Shown piece by piece: positions 1 to 10,189 of a stretch of 64,000 nt of DNA. The notes beneath the pieces were generated by a model, which worked only from the letters and a program-made list of their open reading frames with translations, did no database searches and was not told the origin of the DNA. The DNA lies in contig JAIXMR010000003.1 in the NCBI GenBank assembly GCA_025677835.1, positions 310,001 to 374,000 on the forward strand, written 5' to 3'. The stretch's first letter is position 1. Every line of letters begins with the position of its first letter. This stretch comes from Sporodiniella umbellata (taxonomy: Eukaryota; Mucoromycota; Mucoromycetes; Mucorales; Rhizopodaceae). A program made the translations under genes and the position numbers.

Positions 1-287
1 TTCAATTTGTTACCTCCATGTGTGAGGCCAAATAGTGTCTCAAGCTGAGCAACCATTTGCCTTTCGCGTTGATAAAAACCTTCTCTACCATCTGTACCAT
101 CTACAGACTGTCCGTTTTCGTCAAGTTTCCCCATAGCAATATGATGCTGTGCTACTGTCATTAGATTTTTCCATGTTTTCTCAACTAGTTTTTCGGTTTT
201 CTCAGTCTGTGTACGTTCAGAATTTCTTGCAGGCTCTCTAGAGACAGTAAGTGTAATACCAGTCTCAGCTGCATTACTTTCAGACAT
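1..287 (-). CDS. Partial unknown protein, N-terminal 95 residues
   Basis: An open frame begins at an ATG at 287 and runs without a stop off the left edge, so only the N-terminus is visible. It starts MSESNAAETGITLTV and is polar; a likely helical stretch contains KTWKNLMTVAQHH and is followed by a short acidic linker. No signal peptide or membrane segment is visible. I do not recognise the family. The small size, polar N-terminus and heptad-like helix would suit a subunit of a nuclear complex such as a Mediator or chromatin subunit, but that is a guess. The neighbour on the right (LYAR-like) is on the same strand and about 275 bp away. Confidence 0.6.
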   Translation of the reverse strand, partial: MSESNAAETGITLTVSREPARNSERTQTEKTEKLVEKTWKNLMTVAQHHIAMGKLDENGQSVDGTDGREGFYQRERQMVAQLETLFGLTHGGNKL

Positions 288-563
288 TTAATATCGAAGT
301 TCAGTAAATAAAAGAAAAGGTAAAAGAAATATTCAAGTTTAGGGAATTAAAGAAGTAAAAAAGATAATCGCAACAACTGATACTTCATCATTGTCTTGTT
401 TTTGTAAAGAAAAACCCAAGTAGTAGTAATAGCAATAACAACGATAAAAGTTCCGAGAACAATACAAGGGCACATCATAAATATAGCCTAATCACGCGAT
501 ACTTTTCTTTCACTATGATGTGCAGTAATAAGCAACAGCGAAGCGAAATTTAATTCCCGATTA

Positions 564-1308
564 CTATGCAAGTTTTATTGTATCGTTTTCTAGTGTCAAT
601 TTAAAGTGCTTGTCAAACGCTTTCTTTAAGCTCTCAGACTTTTTATAGTTAGGGTGCTTCTCAATCAGCTCTATGGTCTTTTTTCGAATGTCGCGTAAAC
701 ACATGGATTTCTATTAAGAATGTATTAGTTTTTCTTTTTCTGCTTCTTTTCTTGACAGCAACATACTCCATCTTTTAATAAATGCTTCACAGCAAGTTCT
801 AGATTTTTGTTTTCGTCTTTTCCGAGCTCAGTAGGACTCCATTCAGTCAATTCAGTATTCTTCTTTGCTTTTTTCTTAGGCTCGATCTCCTCTACTTCTT
901 TCTTTCTCTTCAGTTGATCTACAATTGAAATAGGCTTAGCCTGCTCAATCTTTTCTTGCTTCTTTTCTTGTTTTTGAACATTATTTGTGTTCTATGTAAA
1001 CCCGTATTAGTAAAGAACTTGAAGAACTTGTTATGATGATCTTCTATCTTACCTTATTCTTGTGAATATGTTTTTGGAATTTTTGTTCTTCTGTTATACA
1101 AGATTTGTGGGCATCCCATGAACGACCTTGGAAAGTAGTGGAGCAGTCAATACAAGTAAAGGTAGAATAGCAACGATGAGAAGGCAATTTTGGCTTCTTA
1201 ACGATATCTCCACAACCGTCACACTGAAAGCTGTTTGATTGTAAAATCCAATTAAAGTATTTAGCATGCACATTATGCAGAAGTTAGATTTCAGTTTTAC
1301 CTAACCAT
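564..1308 (-). CDS. LYAR: LYAR-type C2HC zinc-finger nucleolar protein
   Basis: Four exons (1308-1301, 1230-1053, 991-767, 710-564) join in frame to 185 residues. The tiny first exon encodes only Met-Val plus two bases. Splicing it gives MVSFQCDGCGDIVKKPKL, which matches the conserved start of LYAR-family proteins. The finger follows: C6, C9, then H and C around residues 21-25, and CIDC with a later H and C around residues 30-50. The middle is lysine/glutamate-rich. The C-terminus (LRDIRKKTIELIEKHPNYKK) looks like the small basic domain of fungal LYAR homologues. The family is nucleolar and linked to ribosome biogenesis. The third intron (766-711) carries CTAATAC near its 3' end. Strong call for the family; the precise role in fungi is less well known. 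Confidence 0.88.
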
Positions 1309-1422
1309 GATCACTTAAAAAAAAAAAAAAAGAAATACAAAAGTTGCTATCTCAGCCACATACATAAACACTTATTTGCCCTGAACTTTTGAAAGACCGA
1401 CTACCTTTTATTTTACACAATC

Positions 1423-2483
1423 TTAATCCTTTTCAGCAGGAGTTTCTGCGCTAGAGGGGGTATCGGTGGATGATTGACTAGCAGCCATTTGCCAAGCAGG
1501 AATGCCTGCACGAGAACCGCTTGATCCAAGCGTAGCGGCAATACGAGGAGGTAATCCTTCTATAGGTGAGGCGGGTGTAGTAGGTGTGTTTGAGTCAGAA
1601 GTAGGAGGACGTCTATTGATTAAAAGGGATTTGAGAGACTTCATTTCGTTTTGAAGATCAGTCAACACCGAGTTTTGTGCTTCTTTATTACGCTCCAATG
1701 CCTAAATGAAACAATTCTTCACTCAGTTTTTGAAAGACTACACTATTTTTGTTTCGGCTTTTACCTTTGGCACTAGCTCTTTCAATGCGTCTATGTCGTT
1801 CTTTACGTTCGTGAATTCTTTATCTCTCTTGGAATCTGCCTCCTCAATATCTTTTAAAATAGACTCAAGGCCATTTAGCGAGTCATCTATTTTTTTAGAC
1901 TGTGAAGAGACAGTTGTAAGTGCCGTGTTGGTTTGGTCCTTAATCTCTTTCAAAGAGTCCTCGACTAAAGTAGCAGCTGTTAGCACCAAACGTGAAAGAC
2001 GTTACTGTAGTCAGTTACGGTCACCTACCAGCTTGAAATTGTGCATCTAATTTCTCTTTGTCTTCTTCCATTTCTTTCTTTGTAGGTACTTTGAACCAAG
2101 GACCGAACAAACGCTAACCATATTTTAAGAGCAAAGAAAAAAAAGCGTTATGACATTGATATGCTTACCTTTGCTAAGTTCCAGACACCAAAGCCGACAC
2201 CGCCTGCCAATACAGCTGCAATGAAAATATCTCTCCAGTCGTAAGAGGGTCTCATAGGGACAGGGGGTGCAACTACATTGCGAGCTGGCACTCCAGGTTG
2301 ACTAACAGTTGTTGTAGTAACAGAAGTAGAAGGTTTTCCGTTTGCTCTGGACATGGCCTCTTCAATCTCCTCCGATGTCATTCCTTTTGATTCCAAAAAG
2401 GAAACTTTTTTTGCTAATGGAGCAGACTGAACTTTTGGATCAGATAAGAAGGAGATAGCTGAAGTAATAAGCTCTTCACGCAT
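1423..2483 (-). CDS. PEX14: Peroxin-14, peroxisomal docking protein
   Basis: Four exons (2483-2169, 2113-2029, 1976-1765, 1701-1423) with 52-63 bp introns give 296 residues. The N-terminal domain (residues 1-50) has the PEX14 pattern: MREELITSAISFLSDPKV followed by a helix with FLESKGMT and EIEEAM. This domain binds PEX5 and PEX19. A proline-rich linker follows, then a hydrophobic segment around residues 85-103 (DWRDIFIAAVLAGGVGFGVW), then FGPWFKVPTKKEME. A coiled coil spans about 115-220 and the tail is Ser/Thr/Pro-rich. In known systems PEX14 sits in the peroxisomal membrane with PEX13 and docks cargo receptors. A GAAA microsatellite lies just upstream. The length is close to yeast and filamentous fungal PEX14. 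Confidence 0.95.
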
Positions 2484-2513
2484 TTTTAATTAGTACAATT
2501 TGGGGAAAGAGCA

Positions 2514-2552
2514 GAAAGAAAAGAAAGAAAGAAAGAAAGAAAGAAAGAAAAA
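2514..2552. repeat. (GAAA)n microsatellite
   Basis: About nine GAAA units lie roughly 30 bp upstream of the PEX14 start codon. On the PEX14 strand it is a pyrimidine-rich TTTC tract, a composition common in fungal promoters. Whether it has any regulatory role is unknown. Confidence 0.9.
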
Positions 2553-5247
2553 GCTAGAAAAAGGTATGTGGACGCATATGAAAACAATAATGCTGACAAA
2601 CCAGGATGAGCATATCTGAGACTAAATTCTTATTTTTTTCCCAAACAGATCGAAACTTAGAAAAAATCCCACAGGTTTTTATAATGGTTGCCGCCAAATT
2701 AGGTTTTGTACGCAAAAAGCAACAAAAAATAAGAAAAAACGAACAGAAATCCCAATTATATTAATTAGTCTCATGAGTTCAATAAAATTTGAAATTTGAG
2801 AATAGTTTCTTTCGTAGTACAAAGAACACGACTTTTAGGCTTTGATACGTTTGCTCTTTTCCTTTTAACTAGTATTTTCTTTATATTATTTTTTTGAAAC
2901 AAAATACAAATGATCTAATTAGAATATGAAGTAAGAGCCAGCAACCTTTGATCAGCAAATTAAGAGGTACCTAGAATATTGTATTTTAAGTTCAAAGTAC
3001 ACTAAATGGACTGGCTTTAACTTTTAACTTGAAAAAAAATTTAAATTAGATGTTCAGTATGGATAGCACATTTTAATTCAAATAAGGGCGTTATAGAGAG
3101 AGATAGAAAAGAAAGTTTTAAAGCAGATGAATTTATACTTAGCTGCTTTTTGATGTTCGAAAATGGTATAAACTGGCTCTTCTTATTCCTTGACATAAAC
3201 TAATACGAAAAGGAGAGTCAAATACAATCTCTATTCTCGCTACTTCAAAAAAACCTCCGAACGCATCATTTTACTTTTTCTTTCATTCCACTAAAACGGA
3301 AATGAAATTAAAGTATCAAACGCTTTTTTCGATTTTAGTTGCGGTGTCAATTAAGGTCTTTATGCAAATACTCAAAGGAGCACGAAAGCCATTTACTAGG
3401 GCTACTGTTAACAAAACAAACTTGTTCATAACATTAAAACAATAGATGGTTACTAACTTTAGAGTGTCTTAAAAGTAATAACAAGACCCTTAAAATTGAA
3501 TAGTACTTATTGGCTGCTCAATTTTTCATTAGAGTAAATTTAGACTAGAATCTGGTAGGCGACCACAGCTGGAATCATGTTGTTGTTATCATATACTATT
3601 TATGCGTTGTGTCAATTTTTTCAAACTGTAGCAAGAGTCGTTATGACTATTCTTCAGAAGAGCGATAGGTGTACAGAACTATATCTAGAGTTTTATAAAC
3701 ATCTAAGAAGACGTCTTTTATTTATAAAATGATGTTAAATTTAAGGCAATTGAATACACAATAATGTCAAAAAAGAGCTAAATAACTTATCCTATATTAG
3801 AAACGTATTCACTGACAATCTTGGAAACTATATATCTTAAAAAATTTCCCGGTACATCCCATTGATTATACTCTAAAACCGAGTCTCTCCCTTTCCATTT
3901 TTATTTTAGACAAGTCATAGCTTAATTATAACAAAGCGTCGCCCGATAGTGTGTCTAGTTTGCTACAGGTGTTGATGATATTTTTGATATTTTGAAAGCT
4001 CAATGCTTTAACGGTGTGCAGCATGTCCGGTCCTTCAGTTTTTAGTCATGGCTTGCCCTTGCACATATTCTGAAGTCTCACTAGTTTACTAACCGTCTTT
4101 AAAAACTTTTTTTTTACACATCTTCGATATTTACTTCTCTTTCACGAGACGCCATTAAATAATTTCAGACATAATTGTAATATGCTATGTTGGTTAGAGC
4201 ATCTAAGTAGAGATTTCTTTTTTTGTAATGTCTATCTGTTTAAATTTATTTCACTCTTTTCTTTTATTAAAAATAAAAAGCTGTTATGATTTTAAACAAA
4301 TAAAATTAAAGAGTGTGGTAACAATAAGATACAGTGTTTTTGCTTAAGACTGAGACGCTTTAAAAAAAAATTAGAAGATAAAAGCACCAATGAAATGGGT
4401 TTTGGCGATTTAGCGATTCAGTAAGAAGCCATATACGTCTTGGAACAACAACCGAGCAACGATTTATCGGTCAGAGAGTATTTTCTACAGCTATAATGTA
4501 CCAGCACAAAGAAAATTGACATTGCATACAAAATGTCATTTTAGCTTAAATTGTTAGTTTTATACAATTTATTACTGACAATTCAATGTACATGATCCAT
4601 AAAATAAATGTTTTTTTAAAAAAAATTTCTTTGAACCAATTTTCAGCGCTGAAGATGGTATAAAAATCTTAAAAGCTATCTCGACATACTTTATCTATCT
4701 ATTTTGCAAAAAACGTCAAAATTACCACATCAATTAATACTAATAATAAAGAACTTACATGTAATATAAACCTCTTAAAATAAATAGGAGGTGGAACGCT
4801 TTACATTAACCGCTTTTATTAATCTTGTTCAATAACAAAAGCAAATATTTTTCGTTTAGTTGCTTCCTTATTTTTGTATCTGATGAGTTGGACTCAAAAT
4901 TTTTCAGTACCCAACTAAAACTCTCTTCTTCGATCATTCACAAAGATATAACTTCCATTCTCTTTTTGTTTTCGCCTCTTTCCTTTTTGAATGTGTCGAA
5001 AAATTTCATTTTTTTCGTACATATCTCTTGGTATTTATATCTGCAGCTGCAAGTATGTTTTCAGTCGTCATATCGTCATGTAGTCGCTTTTTTTTTTTTT
5101 TTTTTTTTTTTTTGGTTTTTGTTTTTTTTTTTTCTGTATTTGTTTAGAAATGGTAGGAGGCAGTTCTATTTGAATAGTATATAGTATAATTTTGTAAACT
5201 TGAAGTTTTGTGATTTCATACAAAATAAATGGAGATTAGGTTCTCAC
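2553..5247. other. AT-rich spacer, no convincing gene
   Basis: About 2.7 kb between PEX14 and the gene remnant. The frames here are short, low in complexity and rich in Phe, Ser and Leu; they show no family pattern and no exon-like pairs with matching phases. A 26-base T run lies at 5088-5113, followed by further T-rich sequence to about 5133. Nothing else recognised. Confidence 0.6.
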
Positions 5248-5415
5248 CTCTTGGTAATCAAGTGAATGTACTTGTTTGATAATCTTTTTATCAATCATCT
5301 TTTGAAATTCAACAATGAAAAAGTATTGTTCATTATTTATTGCACCAGGGATTAAGATCAAATTAGAACGCGTATCATTAGCCCACTCACTATCATCTAC
5401 ACGATAAGTTCTAAC
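5248..5415 (-). pseudogene. Exon-sized remnant of an accessory gene
   Basis: A 168-base stretch encodes 56 codons without a stop and is bounded by good splice signals: GGTTAG before it and GAG|GTGAGA after it. Upstream, GTACAA...GGTTAG would form a further 47-bp intron. The peptide contains NDTRSNLILIPGAI and FIVEFQKMIDKKIIKQV. This vaguely recalls the E-x-Q core of PD-(D/E)XK-like proteins that are multicopy in Mucorales genomes, but the resemblance is weak and from memory. I find no start codon upstream and no credible exon downstream, so it looks like a leftover piece of a gene. The dispersed repeat at 5483-5660 lies directly upstream on the same strand. Confidence 0.4.
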
Positions 5416-5482
5416 CTAACCATCAAAAGTTGCCGATACAATTAAGCGTAAAGAGTTGTACCTTCAAGTAGGGAAAAGAGAA

Positions 5483-5660
5483 GAACCGGAAACGATCAGG
5501 CTTGAGTCGATGAAATTACGAAAGGGAGTAGGGCGGCTTTAATGACTTTCAATGAAGCTTCAGGACAATAAAACTTACAAACAAAGCAGACAGGAAAGAA
5601 CGAGACAAAAGATTAAGTATGAGGAAAAGAAAAAGGAATAGACGGTCAGTTTAAGAGGAA
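5483..5660 (-). repeat. Dispersed repeat, copy A (upstream module)
   Basis: About 178 bp that align with 45869-46046 in the same orientation. Shared blocks in order include GAACCGGAAA, TTAATGACTT, CTTCAGGACA, ACTTACAAA, AAGAACGAGAC, AAGTAT, GAATAGACGG and TAAGAGGAA. In both places the module lies just upstream of an accessory reading frame on the minus strand (here the remnant at 5248-5415), so it may be a promoter or 5' end of a mobile or multicopy family. The alignment was made by eye. Confidence 0.75.
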
Positions 5661-6200
5661 ACTCTTTGTAGTAAGTACGAGTGTTGAGGAGGTGGGTCGC
5701 GAAGTGTGGTAAATGCTCCAGAGAGCCACTTTATTTTCCTTTTTTAAAAACAATGATAGTATACGATAGAAAAAGCGACTACATGTCCTGGTAATTGTGC
5801 CGTATAGCATGCTGTTTAGTTCTTCTCAACCAATCAGTCGCGCTCATTATGAGCTTCTATTAAAACAAGAAGAGAGCCTGTATTTCACTGGGAATATAAG
5901 GTTTTCTTCGTTAAAACGACTGCCTATAGGTTGTATTTCAATACCACTGACATTGTGTATTAAAAAAAACAGCAAAGTAATAAATCTTTAAAGCGTAAAT
6001 TTTTTGTTACAGAGATTCAGTAAAAAGGAGATGAGTGTGAAGCCAATCTCAAAGCAGCTGTGATATGTCTAATGTTACACATGCAAAACCTGAGAAAAAG
6101 CATGACTGTAATACGTACTTTTTTTGATATCTTTCTAAACAGGGAACTCCTTTCTTTTCTGTTTTTTTTTTCATTTTTTTTTCATTGTATTGGTTTAATA
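5661..6200. other. Spacer upstream of the thioesterase gene
   Basis: About 540 bp. One 64-codon frame at 5797-5991 on the plus strand is open but has no family pattern or splice partner. The last 80 bases before the thioesterase ATG are T-rich, as in many fungal promoters. Confidence 0.5.
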
Positions 6201-6765
6201 ATGGGAGCCCAAGACAGGTTATCAGCTATCGCTCGCCAAGTATCTACTGATATAGCAAAAAAAGCGACCTTCCGAGAAAGACATCATTACAAATATTTCT
6301 TGCCTATCCAAACAAGGTTTTTGTTTTGATCGCTACATAAAACATTGTGCATAAAATTAAGCCTTTTTTTTTTTTTTTTTTGAAAGATGGAATGATAACG
6401 ATCAATATGGTCATGTTAACAACTCTGTGTATTACCACTATATAGATACAGTGACCTGTCATTTTCTCAATCGGTATTGTGGGGTGGATGGCGTTGATAA
6501 AAGCAAGCCTATTCCTTTTGTTGCGGCCAGCTCGGCAGATTATTATGCCCCAGCATCCTATCCAAGCGTGATTTATTCAGGCCTTAGTATTTTGAAAGTG
6601 GGGAACTCAAGTGTGACCTACCGTGTTGGTTTGTTTGAAAATGAAGAGCCACTTGCGAGTGTAGTAGGTGGCTATACACACGTTTTTGTTAATCCAGTCA
6701 GTAAAAGGCCAGTCAAAATTTCAACAGAAATGCAAGCCACCTTGGAGAGGTATTCAAGCACCTAA
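6201..6765 (+). CDS. Hotdog-fold acyl-CoA thioesterase (4HBT/YbgC-like)
   Basis: Two exons (6201-6316, 6387-6765) give 164 residues. Splicing restores QTRWNDNDQYGHVNNSVYY, the signature of the 4-hydroxybenzoyl-CoA thioesterase family. The Asp in NDxDxxGHVNN is the usual catalytic acid. The remainder (YPSVIYSGLSILKVGNSSVT, then a VFVNP strand) fits a single hotdog domain, and such enzymes act as oligomers. The N-terminal 30 residues (MGAQDRLSAIARQVSTDIAK) are amphipathic and basic and could be a mitochondrial or peroxisomal presequence; this is inference. The intron donor is GTTTTT rather than the GTAAGT type seen elsewhere; frame and homology leave little alternative. The acceptor follows an 18-base T run. 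The substrate is not known. Confidence 0.85.
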
Positions 6766-8602
6766 AAAATGACAATTCTTTAGGCTGGGAGAAGTTTGCG
6801 ATACTCAGAGAAACCACTTAGTTGTAGTATATTGTGAAAAAAATTCGTCTGGAATTAAAATAAAAACACACGAGCTATCCATGATTCTGTCTACACATTA
6901 AATTATAGGAGGAGGGGCTAAAAAAAGTATACTCAAGATCATTTCAATAGTATTGCTTTACGATTTCACCAAGATAGAAAGCAGTTTACAGTGACAAACA
7001 CCACTTGTTTTTGAAAGGTCTAATGGTTTTTGTTTTTTGGTCTCCAAAAACCCAAGTTGTTTTATGATCCGATGCTATGTATACTATATAATAGCTGTGA
7101 TTAATTTAGTGAGCCAAATAACAAAAAAAGAGCCGCCATAGTTCGTTGGTGTACGTGTCATATCGAAGTTTAAAGTAAGTTCAGGTTGTGTTCACTTGAT
7201 TGGCACATAATTGATGTAGTATTTTTTTGTGCTAACTAAAGAACATTTAGAATATCAACTAGCATGATAGCAAGCTCTAAGCTTTATTTTTACGCTTTGT
7301 CATTTTTTGTGGCCAAACCTTTAGTGCCTCTTTTTACATACATTGGGGACTCGTTTTTTCCATGTTTTGTAGTGTTCTTACGGCCTCAATATATCGTAGC
7401 ACTGTTAATAGTACCATGCGCTGAAAAAAACCTTTTTTTTTTTTTCGAATGTTTGTTAAAAAAAACATCGTAATGTACAAATGGTTTATAGTAGATATTC
7501 TTCTGTGTGCTTTTACTCTACCCATAAAAATCTGACCTTCGCGTCTAAATCCTATCAGGGTTTATGTTTAGACTCAATTTCTTCAAAAACGTGTAGAACC
7601 GTTCTAAATCCAATTAAATAACAACAAACATTCAAAAAGTTGTATGATCCTTCCATGTTTCATCAAAAATATTCTCAATAGGCTTACATGCATAAGGAAA
7701 ATGAGCGTTTTCATCTATATAGATAAATAACAACAACGCAAAGCTATTTTCAGTAGGCCTCTTTTGGCAGCAACATTTGTGGCATTTACGTTGGCCACAC
7801 TGGACTCACGTAAAGTCATTTTGGCCCTCAGATAGTTACTGAATAGTTATTAATGATTCAACCTAAAGATCAGTTAATTTATGGCCTTGAGGTACAAATA
7901 TAAGAGAGTGTAGAGTCTGTGATTAGCACAGTATAGTAAAAAGTTGGATAATCCTTATGAGCGCGTATGTACTTTTGTATTTGGCCTTCACGATCCAATC
8001 CAACCCAGAAAGAACGTTTAGGGTTATGTTCTAGTCCCTGTTGGCCTTTGCTTTAGATTAGTACTTTAAAGCCATTGATTGACAAGCTGAGAAAAAAACT
8101 GCTTTCCAGAGATTGAATTGTTCTCTTTGATGGCTTATTGCTAGACATTTTGCATGCAACAATAATCAGACCGAATTCAAAAACGAATTCGTGGAGGGCA
8201 TGTTTAAGAGAACATGTATTTATAAAGTATATACTACTAATTACTGCCCTTCAGTTGATAGAGTGACCAAACAACGCGTTTAAACTGAAAAGAAGACGCT
8301 GACGACGGCCATCAAAGAGGATTCTAAAGATTGCGACCGATAGTTGCTGCTCAATAAAGTGACTAATTGAAATTAAAAAAGCGACTGTTTTTTTTCTGTA
8401 GAGTGACCAATTAATAGTGAAATTCTTTCATGTATTAAAAAATGCCAATAATTTCTAAGGTACACAAGCCTTTTTTGCAGCCAATCACATTTTGCCATCA
8501 ATGAAACTGAGTTGTTGAGCTTCACGTTTTGAAGCTATAAATTACATTTCGTTTCTTGAACTTTCTTTTTGAACGTATCCTTTTTCCTTTGAAAAACAAA
8601 CA
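6766..8602. other. Spacer between thioesterase and calreticulin
   Basis: About 1.8 kb with no supported gene. Short frames at 7264-7525 on both strands are low in complexity. The last 130 bp form the calreticulin promoter and include CCAAT at 8481 (see findings). Confidence 0.55.
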
Positions 8603-9909
8603 ATGAAGATTCCTACTATTGCCACCGTCTTGGGTCTTGCCACTGCTGTCTCTGCTGAAATTTTCCTTCACGAAACCTTTTCTGACGGCGAGGGCTGGAA
8701 GGAGCGCTGGACGCCATCTACTTATCGCGAAGACCTTGGCAAACTCGAAGTCTCTCCCGGAAAATGGTTTGCTGACGAAAAAGCCTCTGCTGGTTTGAAG
8801 ACTTCTGAAGACTACCGTTTCTATGCTACTTCCACACAAACCAAGCCCTTCTCCAACAAAGGAAAGGACCTTGTTATCCAATTCGACGTAAAGAACGAAC
8901 AAGATATTGACTGTGGTGGAAGCTATTTGAAGGTAAGGTTTTTTAGAGAAAAAAATAAAGGCGTTATTTGGTGAGCGGTTTTCTTATCGATGTTTGAAAC
9001 ACATAGTTCTTTAACAAACTTGATGCCAAGGCCTTCAATGGCGATTCCGAATACAACATCATGTTCGGTCCTGACATTTGTGGCCCCAAGGCTATGGTCC
9101 ACGCCATCTTCAACTACAAGGGTACTAACTACGACTTGAAGAAGAGCGTCGAAGCTCCCAAGGACTCTTACACCCACACATATACCCTTATTGTCAAGCC
9201 CGACCAAACTTATGAAATCTTGGTGGATTCTGAAAAGAAAGCTTCTGGCTCTCTTCTTGAAGACTGGGACTTTTTGCCCCCTAAACAAATCGAAGATCCT
9301 AACGCTTCTAAGCCTTCTGATTGGGTTGATGAAGCTGAAATTGATGATCCTACCGATGTTAAGCCTGTAGGCTACGACGATATTCCTGAATTCATTTCTG
9401 ACCCTGAAGCAAAGAAACCTGAAGATTGGGATGACGATATGGATGGTGATTGGGAAGCTCCTTCCGTTGCCAATCCTGACCACAAAGGTCCTTGGGCTCC
9501 CAAGAGAATCGCTAACCCCCTCTATAAGGGTGAATGGGAACACCCCTTGATCGACAACCCCGACTATAAGGTTGATACCGAAATCTATGCTTATGAATTT
9601 GGTAACGTCGGTCTTGATGTCTGGCAAGTCACCTCAGGTACCATATTGGACAACATTCTTCTCACCGATAGCATCGAAGAGGCTGAAAAGATCCGCAAAG
9701 ACAACGAAGCTATTTATGAAAAAGAAAAGGAGGCCAAATCTGCTCACGCTGAAAAGGTCGCGGCAGAAAAGGCTGAGACTGAAGCTAAGAATGTCGATGA
9801 AGAAAAGGCTGAAGAAATCGGCCAAAAAGAAGTCGATGATTTCCTCAAGAACGTTGAGGATGAAATAGTCCCTGAAGCCGAAAAGGTTCCTGTCAAAGAC
9901 GAGTTATAA
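8603..9909 (+). CDS. CALR: Calreticulin, ER lumen calcium-binding lectin chaperone
   Basis: Two exons (8603-8932, 9007-9909) give 410 residues. Residues 1-18 (MKIPTIATVLGLATAVSA) are a signal peptide. The N-domain has the conserved cysteines (DCGGSYLK and PDICGPK) and the YNIMFGPDICG motif. The P-domain has three acidic repeats (IEDPNASKPSDW, IDDPTDVKP, ISDPEAKKPEDW) and three basic repeats (VANPDHKGPW, IANPLYKGEW, IDNPDYK). The second acidic repeat has lost the usual DW and reads VGYDD. The C-domain is Lys/Glu-rich and ends in KDEL, the ER retrieval signal; there is no membrane segment, which separates it from calnexin. It would fold N-glycoproteins and store calcium. Codons are C-ending far more often than in the neighbours, consistent with high expression. 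Confidence 0.97.
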
Positions 9910-10189
9910 GCCATCACATCGTCTTTCTCTTTCTCTCTCTTTCTCTCTCTTTTTCTTTATCCATCAACCAATTAATCAAAAAACTCTTTGATGTTTTATT
10001 TGTAATTTCATTTCATTTTTCATAAAAATGCACAACTTTGTAATAAAAAAGCAATCTTTATAAAAATATTATATCGTGACTTTTGAAATACCTGGTTCTT
10101 ATTGGATAAAATTTGTTGGTTAGCATCTAACTACACGTCTCTTTATTTCGAGTTTATTGTTTTTTTACTGTATTCAACTCAGAAAATAA

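Noticed and set aside
4825..5184. 119-codon plus-strand frame with long Phe run
   Set aside because: Made largely by T homopolymers (5088-5133); no conserved pattern.
8923..9627. 234-codon minus-strand frame across calreticulin
   Set aside because: Antisense shadow of a gene with strong codon bias; no family pattern, and calreticulin on the other strand is certain.
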